Assembly (NCBI RefSeq): GCF_000315425.1
Contig: NZ_JH992923.1
Location: 781,779-845,778 of the forward strand
Source of the DNA: Massilia timonae CCUG 45783
GTDB taxonomy: Bacteria; Pseudomonadota; Gammaproteobacteria; Burkholderiales; Burkholderiaceae_D
Direction: 5' to 3'
DNA length: 64,000 nt
Shown here: positions 26,090-34,660 of the stretch, one piece after another
Position numbering within the stretch: position 1 is the first letter of the stretch
Layout of the letters: each line of letters starts with the position of its first letter
Position numbers and translations under genes: made by a program
The notes under the pieces: generated by a model
What the model saw: the letters and a program-made list of their open reading frames with translations, nothing else
What the model was told of the DNA's origin: nothing
Databases searched by the model: none

Positions 26090-27280
26090 ATGTTCCGCGG
26101 TCATCGCATTCGTCTCGACCCCAACAACGTCCAGGCGACCTACCTTGCCCGCGCGGCAGGTACCGCCCGGTTCGCCTACAATTGGGCACTGGCCGAGTGG
26201 CAGCGACAGTATGAAGCGTGCAGGGCCGATCCAGACTTGCCAAAACCGAACGAGAAGGCCCTGAGGCGCCAGCTCAATGCGATCAAACGCATGCAGTACC
26301 CCTGGATGCTGGAAGTGACGAAGAATGCTCCGCAGATGGCGATCCAGCAATTGGGACGCGCCTTCGAGAATTTCTTCAAAGGCCGGGCTCGTTACCCGAG
26401 ATATCGACGCAAGGGTCGTGACGACCGCTTTACATTGACGAATGACCAGTTCAGCGTCAAGGACAAACGCATCCGTATCCCGAAGCTGGGATGGCTGCGC
26501 ATGTGCGAATCCCTGCGCCTGAGTGGGCGAATCGTCTCGGCCTCGATCGAGCGTGTTGCAGATCGCTGGTATGCCAGTGTAGTTGTCAACACCGACGCGT
26601 CACACTTGCCGCCCGCCAAAAACCAAGGCGCGGTAGGAGTCGATCTGGGTGTCAGGACGCTGGCCACCTTGTCAACCGGCGAGACCTTCGCCGGCCCCAA
26701 GGCGCTCCGGTCTCTCCTGGCGCGGGTAAAGCGCCTGGCGCGCAGTCTGTCGCGCAAAGTCAAAGGGGCCCGCAATTACATCAAGGCGAAAAACAAGCTC
26801 GCGCGCCTGCATGCGCGGATCGCCGAGATACGGCGGGACGGCCTGCACAAGCTGACCACATCCATCACCCGTCGATTCCATCTCATCGGCATCGAGGATC
26901 TGAACGTCAAGGGCATGCTTGGGAACCGCTGCCTGGCGCGCTCGATCACGGACATGGGCTTCGGTGAGCTGCGCCGCCAACTGGAGTACAAGGCGGCGTG
27001 GCGCGGTGGGCAGGTCGTCGTGGTCGATCGCTGGTATCCCAGCAGCAAGACGTGTTACTGCTGCGGCCATCGGCTCGAGGTGCTCGACCTTGAGGTTCGC
27101 CGATGGCATTGTCCAGACTGCGGCGCACAGCACGATCGCGACATGAACGCGGCAATCAACCTGAGAAATATGGCGTTGAGTTCCACCGTCGCTGCCTGTG
27201 GAGGGGAAGGCGCTGGCCTTGGGCGTGAAGCGCAAGACGAAACCGGCCCCGGCGAAGCAGGAATTCAACAGCAAAGTTAA
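26090..27280 (+). CDS. tnpB: TnpB, RNA-guided endonuclease of an IS200/IS605-type element
   Basis: This 396-residue protein has an N-terminal wedge/helical part (FRGHRIRLDPN, ARFAYNWAL) and a split RuvC nuclease with all three acidic residues: D185 in GVDLGVRTLA, E269 in IGIEDLNVKGM and D351 in HDRDMNAAINL. A zinc finger (CYCCGH and CPDCG) lies between the last two. Spacing matches known active TnpB proteins, which cut DNA under guidance of an RNA made from the element's right end. The ATG at 26090 has only a weak ribosome site. After GGEGAGLG the C-terminal tail looks shifted: the next frame encodes KRKTKPAPAKQEFNSKVNYG, more like usual TnpB tails. A one-base slip near 27205-27225 is possible and would not touch the nuclease core. 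Confidence 0.9.
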   Translation: MFRGHRIRLDPNNVQATYLARAAGTARFAYNWALAEWQRQYEACRADPDLPKPNEKALRRQLNAIKRMQYPWMLEVTKNAPQMAIQQLGRAFENFFKGRARYPRYRRKGRDDRFTLTNDQFSVKDKRIRIPKLGWLRMCESLRLSGRIVSASIERVADRWYASVVVNTDASHLPPAKNQGAVGVDLGVRTLATLSTGETFAGPKALRSLLARVKRLARSLSRKVKGARNYIKAKNKLARLHARIAEIRRDGLHKLTTSITRRFHLIGIEDLNVKGMLGNRCLARSITDMGFGELRRQLEYKAAWRGGQVVVVDRWYPSSKTCYCCGHRLEVLDLEVRRWHCPDCGAQHDRDMNAAINLRNMALSSTVAACGGEGAGLGREAQDETGPGEAGIQQQS

Positions 27281-28176
27281 CTATGGACGGCTTTGCGTAA
27301 GTTTGAAAGAACGGAGCACCTGCTGCTTGAACAGGTCGAGCACGGGGTTGTCGTTGTTGCGGCGGTAGGCGCCCACCAGGTGGACGGGTTCGGTCATCAT
27401 CCGGCGCGTGACGACGCCTTCGAACTTCAGGCGGCAGGCGCCTTCGGCGATCAGGGCGGCCCCCATTCCCGCGCCGACCAGCGCCAGCATGGTGTGGACC
27501 TGTCCGATGTACTCGACGACATCGGGCACGACGCCGGCCCTGGCAAAGCGTTCGCTGAGCATCTGGTAGAAGGGACGCGCCTCGTAGGGCGAGTACATGA
27601 GGAAAGGCCGGCCGTGCAGGCATTGCAGGGTGGGCTCGGCGGGCCAGGCGTGGGCCTCGCTCGCCTGCACCGCCAGCATGAGCGACTCGGTCGCCATCGG
27701 CACGCTTTCCAGTTCGCCGTTGATGGGGTGCGGCCGCATCAGGGCCAGGTCGATCTCGCCTGCGTTGAGCGCCTCGACCTGGGCCGTGCTCACGAGCTCT
27801 TTCGGTTGAGCGCCACGTCGGGGCAGACCTGGCGGATGCCGCGCACGACCGCCGGCAGCAGGCTGTAGCCGGAGGCGGCGGAAAAACCGATCGAGAGCGT
27901 GCCCTGTTCACCCCTGGCCGTGCGGCGCGCCTTGACCGCCGCCTCTTGCGCCAGGCGCAGGATGCGGACGGCTTCCGGCAGGAAGGCCTTGCCGGCGGCG
28001 GTGAGGGTGACGGAACGGCTGCTGCGCTCGAGCAGGGCCACGCCGACGCTGTGTTCGAGCAGCCGGACCTGGCGGCTCAACGGCGGCTGCGTCATGTTCA
28101 GGCGCTGCGCCGCCCGGCTGAAGTGAAGTTCTTCGGCAACGGCGACGAAGCAGCGAAGCTGGCTGATTTCGAACAA
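27281..28176 (-). pseudogene. LysR-family regulator interrupted by a frameshift
   Basis: The N-terminal part (TTG 28176, GGGAG upstream) is a complete LysR winged helix: MFEISQLRCFVAVAEELHFS, RLNMTQPPLSRQVRLLE. It runs to PDVALNRKSS and stops at 27790. The rest is in another frame, STAQVEALNAGEIDLALMRP to the stop at 27281, and is a normal effector-binding domain. Restoring one base between 27803 and 27804 gives ALNLKELVSTAQVEALNAG and a single protein of about 298 residues, the family norm. The gene faces the porin-tctC-gudD operon across the tnpB element and probably activated it in response to an aldaric acid (inference). It may be a real null allele or a sequencing error. Confidence 0.8.
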
Positions 28177-28245
28177 GGTGGACTCCCGGGCTGCCGCGGC
28201 GGGTCGCCGCAGGCAGCATGGTAACCGCGGCGCCCGATTTCGGCG

Positions 28246-29394
28246 TTATTCTTGCGCCGGCAGCCCGAGATAACGGCGCGCGAAGCGCCCGCCCAGGCGG
28301 GTCAGCACCTCGTAGCCGATGGTGCCGGCCTGGAGCGCGACGTCGTCGACCGTCTGCTGCGGGCACAGCAGGTCGACCGTCCGCCCCGGCGCGATCCGGT
28401 CTTCGGGGATGCCGGTGACGTCGAGCGTGATGCTGTCCATCGACACGGTGCCGGCGAAGGGCACGGCCACGCCGTCGACGAAGGCCTGCGAACGGCCGGT
28501 GAGGGCGCGCAGCCAGCCGTCGGCATAGCCGATCGCGATGGTGGCGATGCGGCGCTCGCCCGGCGCCACGTAGCGCGCGCCATAGCCGACGATGTCGCCG
28601 GCGGCCACGGTGCGCAGCTGCACCACGCGCGCCGCCAGCGACACCGCCTGCGCCAGCGGATTGGCGTGACCCGGCTGGGGATTGATGCCGTACAGCGCGC
28701 ATCCCGGGCGCAGCAGGTCGAAGTGCCAGGCGCCGCCCAGGAACACGCCCGAGGAATTGGCCAGGCTGGCCGGCACGCCGGGAAACAGCGCGCGCACCTC
28801 TTCGAAGCGCCGGCGCTGGCGCGCGTTGAGCGGGTGCGCCGGCTCGTCGGCGCAGGCCAGGTGGCTCATCAACAATCGCGGCGCGATGCCGTCCAGCCAG
28901 GCCGGGTCCTGGCGCAGCCGGTCGAGATCGGCGGCCGCGAGGCCCATGCGCGACATGCCGGTGTCGACCTGCAGCGCGGCCGGCAGTTCGCGCCCGAGCT
29001 CGCGCGCCAGCGCGCGCCATTCGGCCACCTGGCCGGGGTCGTTCAGCACCGGCGTCAGGTCGTGCTCGACGCAGTCGCGCGCCGTGCCCGGCATGGCGCC
29101 GTGCATCACATAAATGGTGCAATCGCCGGGCACGAGCCGGCGCAGGCGGATGCCTTCGTCGAGGTGAGCCACGAAGAAGCTGCGGCAGCCTTCGCGCGCC
29201 AGCGCCGCCGCGACCTTGTCCATGCCGAGCCCGTAGGCGTCGGCCTTCAGGACCGCGCCGCAGGCCGCCCCGGTGCTGGCGGCGCCGCGCGCGCGCAGCA
29301 AGCGGTAATTGGCGCGCACCGCGTCCAGGTCGATCGTGAGGGTGGCGCCGGCGCGCGCCGCGCCGTCATCGCGCCGATCGGTGTGTTGATCCAT
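28246..29394 (-). CDS. dadX: Alanine racemase, catabolic (DadX-like)
   Basis: The 382-residue PLP enzyme interconverts L- and D-alanine. The PLP Lys is in AVLKADAYGLG, the second catalytic Tyr region is GDIVGYGARYVAPGERR, and AIGYADGW and VSMDSITLDVT follow as in the family. It starts 4 bases after the dadA stop, so the pair forms a dadA-dadX operon in which racemisation feeds D-alanine to the dehydrogenase. The biosynthetic Alr is very similar; the operon context favours the catabolic form. Confidence 0.93.
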   Translation of the reverse strand: MDQHTDRRDDGAARAGATLTIDLDAVRANYRLLRARGAASTGAACGAVLKADAYGLGMDKVAAALAREGCRSFFVAHLDEGIRLRRLVPGDCTIYVMHGAMPGTARDCVEHDLTPVLNDPGQVAEWRALARELGRELPAALQVDTGMSRMGLAAADLDRLRQDPAWLDGIAPRLLMSHLACADEPAHPLNARQRRRFEEVRALFPGVPASLANSSGVFLGGAWHFDLLRPGCALYGINPQPGHANPLAQAVSLAARVVQLRTVAAGDIVGYGARYVAPGERRIATIAIGYADGWLRALTGRSQAFVDGVAVPFAGTVSMDSITLDVTGIPEDRIAPGRTVDLLCPQQTVDDVALQAGTIGYEVLTRLGGRFARRYLGLPAQE

Positions 29395-29398
29395 GCGC

Positions 29399-30691
29399 TT
29401 ACGCCTGCGCCAGCTTGGCGCCGGCGGCGCCGCCGCTGCCGCCCGCGTAGCGGAACACGGCCAGGTCGTCGGCGCGGATCGACGGCGCCTTGCCGCCCAC
29501 CAGGTCGGCGATCACGCTGGCCGAGCCGGCCGCCATGGTCCAGCCCAGCGTGCCGTGGCCGGTGTTCAGGAACAGGTTGCGCAGCAGCGTGGCGCCCACC
29601 ACCGGGGTGCTGTCCGGCGTCATCGGACGCAGGCCGGTCCAGAAGCTGGCCCGGGCGGTGTCGCCCGCGCCCGGGAACAGGTCGTTGACGACCAGCTCCA
29701 GGGTTTCGCGGCGGCGTGGATTGAGGTCGAGGTTGTAGCCGGAAAGCTCGGCCATGCCGCCAACGCGGATGCGGTCGTCGAAGCGGGTGACGGCAATCTT
29801 GTAGGTCTCGTCGAGGATGGTCGACACCGGCGCGCGCGCCGCGTCCGTGATCGGCACCGTCAGCGAATAGCCCTTCATCGGATACACCGGCAGCGGGAAC
29901 CAGCGCTGCAGCAGCAGGCGCGAATAGCTGCCCAGGGCCAGCACGAAGCGATCCGCGGCGAATGCGCCCTTGTCGGTTTCAACCGAGACGATCTCGCCGC
30001 CCGCCTCGTTGAGGCAGCGGATCGTGGTGTCGAATTCGAAGCGCACGCCCAGGTCGCGCGCCATGGCCGTCAGGCGGCTGGTGAACAGCTGGCAGTCGCC
30101 GGTTTCGTCGTTCGGCAGGCGCAGGCCGCCGACCAGCTTGTCGGCCACGTTGGCCAGCGCCGGTTCGGCCGTGGCCAGCTGTGCGCCCTCCAGCACTTCA
30201 TAGGCCACGCCGGCGTCGCGCAGCACCTCGATGTCCTTGGCCGCGCCGTCGAACTGCTGGCGGGTGCGGAACAGCTGGACCGTGCCCTGCTGGCGGCCTT
30301 CGTAGGCGATGCCGGTGTCGCGCCGCAGCGCGCGCATGCAATCGCGGCTGTATTCGGCCAGGCGCACCATGCGCTCCTTGTTGACGGCGTAGCGGGCAGG
30401 GTCGCAGTTGCGGTACATCTCCCACATCCACTGCAGCTGGAACAGCGAGCCGTCGGGACGGATCGCCAGCGGCGCGTGGCGCTGGAACAGCCACTTGGCG
30501 GCCTTCAGCGGAATGCCGGGCGCGGCCCACGGCGAGGCATAGCCGGGCGAGATCTGGCCGGCATTGGCGAAACTGGTCTCGAGGGCGGGACCGGGCTGGC
30601 GGTCGATGACCGTGACCTCGTGGCCGGCCTGCGCCAGGTAATACGCGGTGGTGACGCCGACCACGCCGCTGCCCAATACGATGACTCGCAT
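29399..30691 (-). CDS. dadA: D-amino acid dehydrogenase, small subunit
   Basis: This 430-residue FAD enzyme oxidises D-alanine and other D-amino acids to 2-oxo acids, passing electrons to the respiratory chain at the inner membrane. The N-terminal dinucleotide fold is [20 protein letters not shown], followed by [28 protein letters not shown] and the C-terminal [17 protein letters not shown]. Start ATG 30691 has GAGGAAC upstream. It is divergent from the Lrp-type regulator, the common arrangement for dad genes. Confidence 0.95.
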   Translation of the reverse strand: MRVIVLGSGVVGVTTAYYLAQAGHEVTVIDRQPGPALETSFANAGQISPGYASPWAAPGIPLKAAKWLFQRHAPLAIRPDGSLFQLQWMWEMYRNCDPARYAVNKERMVRLAEYSRDCMRALRRDTGIAYEGRQQGTVQLFRTRQQFDGAAKDIEVLRDAGVAYEVLEGAQLATAEPALANVADKLVGGLRLPNDETGDCQLFTSRLTAMARDLGVRFEFDTTIRCLNEAGGEIVSVETDKGAFAADRFVLALGSYSRLLLQRWFPLPVYPMKGYSLTVPITDAARAPVSTILDETYKIAVTRFDDRIRVGGMAELSGYNLDLNPRRRETLELVVNDLFPGAGDTARASFWTGLRPMTPDSTPVVGATLLRNLFLNTGHGTLGWTMAAGSASVIADLVGGKAPSIRADDLAVFRYAGGSGGAAGAKLAQA

Positions 30692-30815
30692 ATGTTCCTC
30701 GAAAAATCCAGATTTAGAAAAGCTTGCCATCGTAGCGCGGGTGAGGAGATAATTGTTTCTGTTAATACGCAATTTTTCAGCAAATACTTCTGCATTCACC
30801 CACCGGAATCGACCC

Positions 30816-31301
30816 ATGCGCGTGCAAAAAGCCTCGAACCGCATCCTGGACCGGATCGACCTGCATATCCTGTCGATCCTGCAGCAGGATGCGCGGATCG
30901 TGATGAAGGACCTGGCCGAGCAGGTCGGGCTGTCGCTCACGCCCTGCATCGAGCGGGTCAAGCGCATGGAGCGCGACGGCGTCATCCAGGGCTACTACGC
31001 GCGCATCAATCCACAGGCGCTGGGCATGCAGATCCTGGTGTTCGTCGAGATCAACCTGCACCAGAAATCCGACAAGGCCTTCGAACGCTTCCGGCGCGCG
31101 ATGCTGGCCATTCCCGAGGTGATGGAATGCCACCTGGTGTCGGGCGACTTCGACTACCTGATCAAGGCGCGCATCCCCGAGATGTCCGAGTACCGGCGCC
31201 TGCTGGGGGAGATCCTGCACGTGGCCGACGCCGGCCAGTCGAAGAGCTATGTGGTGATGGAAGAACTGAAGGAAACCCTGGCGCTGTCGATTCCGCGCTG
31301 A
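30816..31301 (+). CDS. Lrp/AsnC-family regulator, probably of the dadA-dadX operon
   Basis: The 161-residue protein has an N-terminal helix-turn-helix ([39 protein letters not shown]) and a C-terminal RAM ligand domain ([35 protein letters not shown]). ATG 30816 is chosen because the next upstream in-frame start lacks family similarity. The gene is divergent from dadA with 124 bases between start codons, an A+T-rich segment likely to hold binding sites. By analogy with dadR/bkdR-type regulators it would activate alanine catabolism when L-alanine is present. Confidence 0.9.
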   Translation: MRVQKASNRILDRIDLHILSILQQDARIVMKDLAEQVGLSLTPCIERVKRMERDGVIQGYYARINPQALGMQILVFVEINLHQKSDKAFERFRRAMLAIPEVMECHLVSGDFDYLIKARIPEMSEYRRLLGEILHVADAGQSKSYVVMEELKETLALSIPR

Positions 31302-31350
31302 CCCCGGTGGTCAATCCCGCAAAAACCGCAAGGATGGAGGCGGCTCATCC

Positions 31351-31356
31351 TATAAT
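31351..31356 (+). promoter_or_regulatory. -10 promoter element upstream of the hybrid kinase gene
   Basis: A perfect TATAAT lies 24 bases before the ATG at 31381. The -35 region 17 bases upstream (GCAAGG, 31328-31333) is weak. Transcription would start near 31363. Confidence 0.45.
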
Positions 31357-31380
31357 GGACGTTTCCTTTCTGGAACACCC

Positions 31381-33564
31381 ATGCGCGCCGTTGCCGGAAC
31401 CGTCCTGTCCCTCCGACACCTCCTGATCCTGCTCACCGCGATCGGCCTGCTGCCGCTCGTGCTGCTGGGAGTCTGGACCATCCACGGCGCCGGCCTGTAC
31501 CTGGAGCAGGAACAGGAAAGGATGATGATCGGCCATGCGCGCGCGCTGTCGAGCGCCGTCGACGCCGAGCTGGACGCCACCGTGGCAGCCCTGAGCGGCA
31601 TCGCCAAGAGTCCGCAACTGGCGGGCGGCGACCTGCGCGGCTTCCACGACACCGCCAGCCGCCTGTCGCGCCCCGACTGGCTGGGGGTGGTGCTCTCCGA
31701 CGCCGCCGGCCGTCCGCTGTTTCGCACCATGGCGCCATATGGGGCGCCGGCGGCGCGCATCGCCGATCCCGGCAGTCTGCACCAGGCGATGGAGCAGCGC
31801 CGCCCGATGGCCGGCCGCGTCGCGCGCGGGCAGGGCGGGCGCCCGGCGGTGCCGGTGCGGATCCCGGTGACGGGGCCCGACGGCCAGCCCTGGGTCCTGA
31901 CCGCCGTGGTCCAGCCGAACCGCTTCCTGGACGTGATCGCGCGCCAGAAGATTCCTCCGGAATCGGTGATCGCGGTGATGGACGGCGGCGGCGCGCTGGT
32001 GGCGCGCTCGCGCGACCAGGAGCGCACCGTGGTCGGCGCGCCCAGCGCCTCGCTCACGGCGCTGATGAAGAGCGGCGGGCCGGAAGGCGTGGGCGTGACC
32101 ACCACGCTCGAAGGCGACCAGGTGATCAGCGCCTACACGACCTCGCCGCGCTATGGCTGGGTGGTGGCGGTGGGCGCCCCCAGCGCCGGCTTCGGGGTGG
32201 GCTTCTTCCAGCGCTTCGCGGTCTACGTGCTGGGCGCCTGGGTGGTGCTGAGCGCCTGCATCGCGCTGGCCTCGTGGCTGTCCGGGCGCATCGTGCGCCG
32301 CATCGAGAGCGTGCAGGCCGGCGCCGCCGCGCTGGGCAGCGCGCGCAAGGTGCAGGTGGCGCCGTCGCGGATCAAGGAGATCCGCGAGATGGGCCAGGCA
32401 CTGGAGGCCGCCGCCAGCCGGCGCGCCGCGCAGGAAGAGGAGCGTTCGCGCCTGCTGGCGTCGCTCGAGGAAGCGCTGGCGCAGGCGCGCCAGGCCGGCC
32501 AGGCCAAGGACGCCTTCCTGGCCATGCTGGGCCACGAACTGCGCAATCCGCTCAGCCCGATCCTGACCTCGCTCGACCTGATGGACTTGCGGGGCGAAGC
32601 GGGCAGCCAGCGCGAGCGCGCCGTCATGCGGCGCCAGGTGACCCACCTGCGGCGCCTGGTCGACGACCTGCTGGACGTGTCGCGCATCGCCTCCGGCAAG
32701 CTGGCGATCGACGCCCGCCCGCTGAACCTGGCCGAACTGGCGCGTCATGCGGTGGCGGCCCTGCCGGGCGAGCCCATCACCCTGGAGGCGCCGCCGGAGG
32801 TCTGGGTCACCGGCGACGAGACCCGCCTGGCGCAGGTGCTGGGCAACCTGCTGTCGAACGCGGCCCGCTTCGGCAGCAGCGACACCCGCGTCACGCTGGC
32901 GGCGGTGAATGGCGAGGCGGTGCTGGGCGTGAGCGACAACGGCGCCGGCATGGCCCCTGAGTTGCTGGCGCGCGTGTTCGAGCCGTTCTACCAGGCGCCG
33001 CAGCCGCTGGCGCGGCGCACCGGCGGACTCGGGCTCGGCCTGGCGATCGTGCGCGAGATCGCCCAACTGCATGGCGGCCGGGTCGCGGCCTACAGCGCTG
33101 GCCCGGGCGCCGGCAGCCGTTTCGAGGTGATCCTGCCGCTCGGCGCGCCGAGCGCGGCGCGCGAGCCGGATCCGCTGGCGCCGGCGGCGCCGGGACGCCG
33201 CATCCTGCTGGTCGACGACAACGAGGATGCGGCCGCGGCCAGCGCGCTGCTGCTGCGCCACCTGGGGCATGCGGTGCGGGTCGCCCACAGCGCGGCCGAG
33301 GCGCGCGCGCTGGCCGTGGCCGAACCGCCCGAGGTGGCGATCCTCGACATCGGCCTGCCCGACATGGACGGCTATGCGCTGGCCGCGGCCTTGCGCGGCG
33401 ACGCGGGCGCGCCGGAAGGAGGCCCGCTGCGGCTGGTGGCGCTGACCGGTTACGGCCAGCAGGCCGACGTGGCGCGCGCGCTGGCCGCCGGTTTCGACGT
33501 GCACCTGACCAAGCCGGCGACCATCGAGGCGCTGCAGGATGCGGTGGCGCCGGCCGCGGCCTGA
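31381..33564 (+). CDS. Membrane hybrid histidine kinase with a C-terminal receiver
   Basis: This 727-residue protein has a first membrane helix at about 13-32 (LLILLTAIGLLPLVLLGVW), an extracytoplasmic Cache-type sensor, a second helix at about 283-303, a linker with coiled coil (LLASLEEALAQARQAGQAKD), HisKA (FLAMLGHELRNPLSPILTSL, His near 385), HATPase_c (NLLSNAARFGS, DNGAGM, GLGLGLAIV) and a receiver (ILLVDDNEDAAAA, phospho-Asp in VAILDIGLPDMDGY). Its 3' end overlaps the convergent winged-helix gene by 115 bases. That regulator has no receiver, so a direct link is unproven. Confidence 0.9.
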   Translation: MRAVAGTVLSLRHLLILLTAIGLLPLVLLGVWTIHGAGLYLEQEQERMMIGHARALSSAVDAELDATVAALSGIAKSPQLAGGDLRGFHDTASRLSRPDWLGVVLSDAAGRPLFRTMAPYGAPAARIADPGSLHQAMEQRRPMAGRVARGQGGRPAVPVRIPVTGPDGQPWVLTAVVQPNRFLDVIARQKIPPESVIAVMDGGGALVARSRDQERTVVGAPSASLTALMKSGGPEGVGVTTTLEGDQVISAYTTSPRYGWVVAVGAPSAGFGVGFFQRFAVYVLGAWVVLSACIALASWLSGRIVRRIESVQAGAAALGSARKVQVAPSRIKEIREMGQALEAAASRRAAQEEERSRLLASLEEALAQARQAGQAKDAFLAMLGHELRNPLSPILTSLDLMDLRGEAGSQRERAVMRRQVTHLRRLVDDLLDVSRIASGKLAIDARPLNLAELARHAVAALPGEPITLEAPPEVWVTGDETRLAQVLGNLLSNAARFGSSDTRVTLAAVNGEAVLGVSDNGAGMAPELLARVFEPFYQAPQPLARRTGGLGLGLAIVREIAQLHGGRVAAYSAGPGAGSRFEVILPLGAPSAAREPDPLAPAAPGRRILLVDDNEDAAAASALLLRHLGHAVRVAHSAAEARALAVAEPPEVAILDIGLPDMDGYALAAALRGDAGAPEGGPLRLVALTGYGQQADVARALAAGFDVHLTKPATIEALQDAVAPAAA

Positions 33565-33944
33565 GCAGGCGTGGACGGCGGGTTTCCGGCAGCGTGGGCG
33601 GGAGCGGCCGCCTCCCCGGCCTGGGGCGCGGGCACGGCGGTGAAGGCGTAGCCGCGCCCGGCCACGTTCACGATCGCGCTGCCGGCGTCGCCCAGCAGCT
33701 TGCGCAGGGCCGCGATCTGCACCCGCAGGTTCGCCTCGACCACCACGGTATGCGGCCAGGCCCCGGCCATCAGCGCGCGCTTGCTCACGACTTCGCCGGG
33801 CCGGGAGGCCAGCAGCACCAGCAGGTCGTAGGCGCGCGCGCCGCTCGGCAGCGGGCGTCCGGCGCGCAGCAGCAGGCGCTGGGCGGGAAGCAGTTCGAAG
33901 TCGAGAAAGGCGATCCTGGTGGGGGCGGATGGGCCGGAATCCAT
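33450..33944 (-). CDS. Short winged-helix (OmpR/CadC-type) DNA-binding protein
   Basis: The protein has 164 residues from ATG 33944. Residues about 10-100 are a Trans_reg_C winged helix: LDFELLPAQRLLLRAGRPLP, AYDLLVLLASRPGEVVSKRA, VEANLRVQIAALRKLL, NVAGRGYAFTAVP. No receiver, membrane helix or enzymatic domain follows, only an Ala/Pro-rich tail that overlaps the 3' end of the hybrid kinase on the other strand. Related wHTH domains are normally fused to a receiver or to a large ATPase/TPR part, so this may be a stand-alone form or a truncated remnant. Confidence 0.75.
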   Translation of the reverse strand: MDSGPSAPTRIAFLDFELLPAQRLLLRAGRPLPSGARAYDLLVLLASRPGEVVSKRALMAGAWPHTVVVEANLRVQIAALRKLLGDAGSAIVNVAGRGYAFTAVPAPQAGEAAAPAHAAGNPPSTPAQAAAGATASCSASMVAGLVRCTSKPAASARATSACWP

Positions 33945-34049
33945 GGCAAGCCTCGTGTCTGGTGGTGGCGGGTCGGGACGTATCGTGACCATTGTCCGCC
34001 GCCGGCGCGCGCCGGCGCTAGCATTTTTCTGCTGTCGCGTGCGTTGCCT

Positions 34050-34072
34050 GCAAGCGTACGCCGGACGCTTGC
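34050..34072. promoter_or_regulatory. Inverted repeat between divergent regulator and flavin reductase genes
   Basis: Perfect 8-base arms GCAAGCGT (34050-34057) and ACGCTTGC (34065-34072) with a 7-base spacer. TAATAT (34084-34089) downstream could be the -10 of the flavin reductase gene, so the repeat would cover its -35 region. This suits an operator, possibly for the short winged-helix protein; inference from position only. Confidence 0.4.
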
Positions 34073-34114
34073 GGGCCGGACCATAATATGGACGGGCTGA
34101 TAACGGGAGGACGG

Positions 34115-34657
34115 ATGGGACGCAAGCACGACCTGCCGCTGCACGAAGTGCGGCGCTACCTGGAGCCGGGACCGGTGGTGCTGGTGAGCTCGTGCCACCG
34201 TGGCGAGCATGACGTCATGGTGATGGGCTGGCACACGGTGATGGAATTCAGTCCGTCCCTGATCGGCTGCGTGATCTCGTCCGCCAACCACAGCCACGGC
34301 CTGATCCGCGCCAGCGGCGAATGCGTGATCAACCTGCCGACCACCCGCCAGCTCGAGGCGGTGCTGGGCGTCGGTTCGACCACCGGGGCCGAGATCGACA
34401 AGTTCGCCGCCTTCGGCCTCACGCCGGAGGCAAGCGAGCAGGTGGCGGCGCCGTCGATCCGCGAGTGTCACGCCCAGTTCGAGTGCCGGCTGCATGACGA
34501 CAGCCTGGTCGGGCGCTACGATTTCTTCATCTGGGAAGTGGTGGCGGCGCGCGTCGCCGCGCGGCCACGCCATCCGGAAACCCTGCACTACAAGGGTGAC
34601 GGCACGTTCATGGTGTCGGGCAAGGTGATTCGGCGCCAGCGCGCCGGCCTCAAGTAG
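34115..34657 (+). CDS. Flavin reductase-like (split-barrel FMN-binding) protein
   Basis: This 180-residue protein starts at ATG 34115, preceded by GGGAGG; an earlier ATG at 34088 lacks a ribosome site. It has the flavin reductase split-barrel pattern: EPGPVVLVSSCHRGEHDVM, MGWHTVMEFSPSLIGCVIS, GECVINLPTTRQLEAVLGVG and HYKGDGTFMVSGKVI near the end. Members bind FMN and reduce flavins with NAD(P)H or act in oxygenase systems. No partner oxygenase is nearby, so the role is open. It is convergent with the hemerythrin-like gene. Confidence 0.85.
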   Translation: MGRKHDLPLHEVRRYLEPGPVVLVSSCHRGEHDVMVMGWHTVMEFSPSLIGCVISSANHSHGLIRASGECVINLPTTRQLEAVLGVGSTTGAEIDKFAAFGLTPEASEQVAAPSIRECHAQFECRLHDDSLVGRYDFFIWEVVAARVAARPRHPETLHYKGDGTFMVSGKVIRRQRAGLK

Positions 34658-34660
34658 ATG

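Larger units (their letters stand above)
25790..27290. mobile_element. IS200/IS605-superfamily element with tnpB only (IS1341-like), boundaries approximate
   Basis: The only gene is tnpB; no Y1 transposase (tnpA) is present. Such elements depend on a TnpA encoded elsewhere. The element lies between the porin operon and its likely LysR regulator gene. The tnpB stop (27278-27280) directly abuts the LysR stop (27281-27283, opposite strand). Boundaries are estimates: the right end must be close to the tnpB stop because the LysR reading frame starts there, and the left end is somewhere between 25750 and 26089. Confidence 0.65.
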
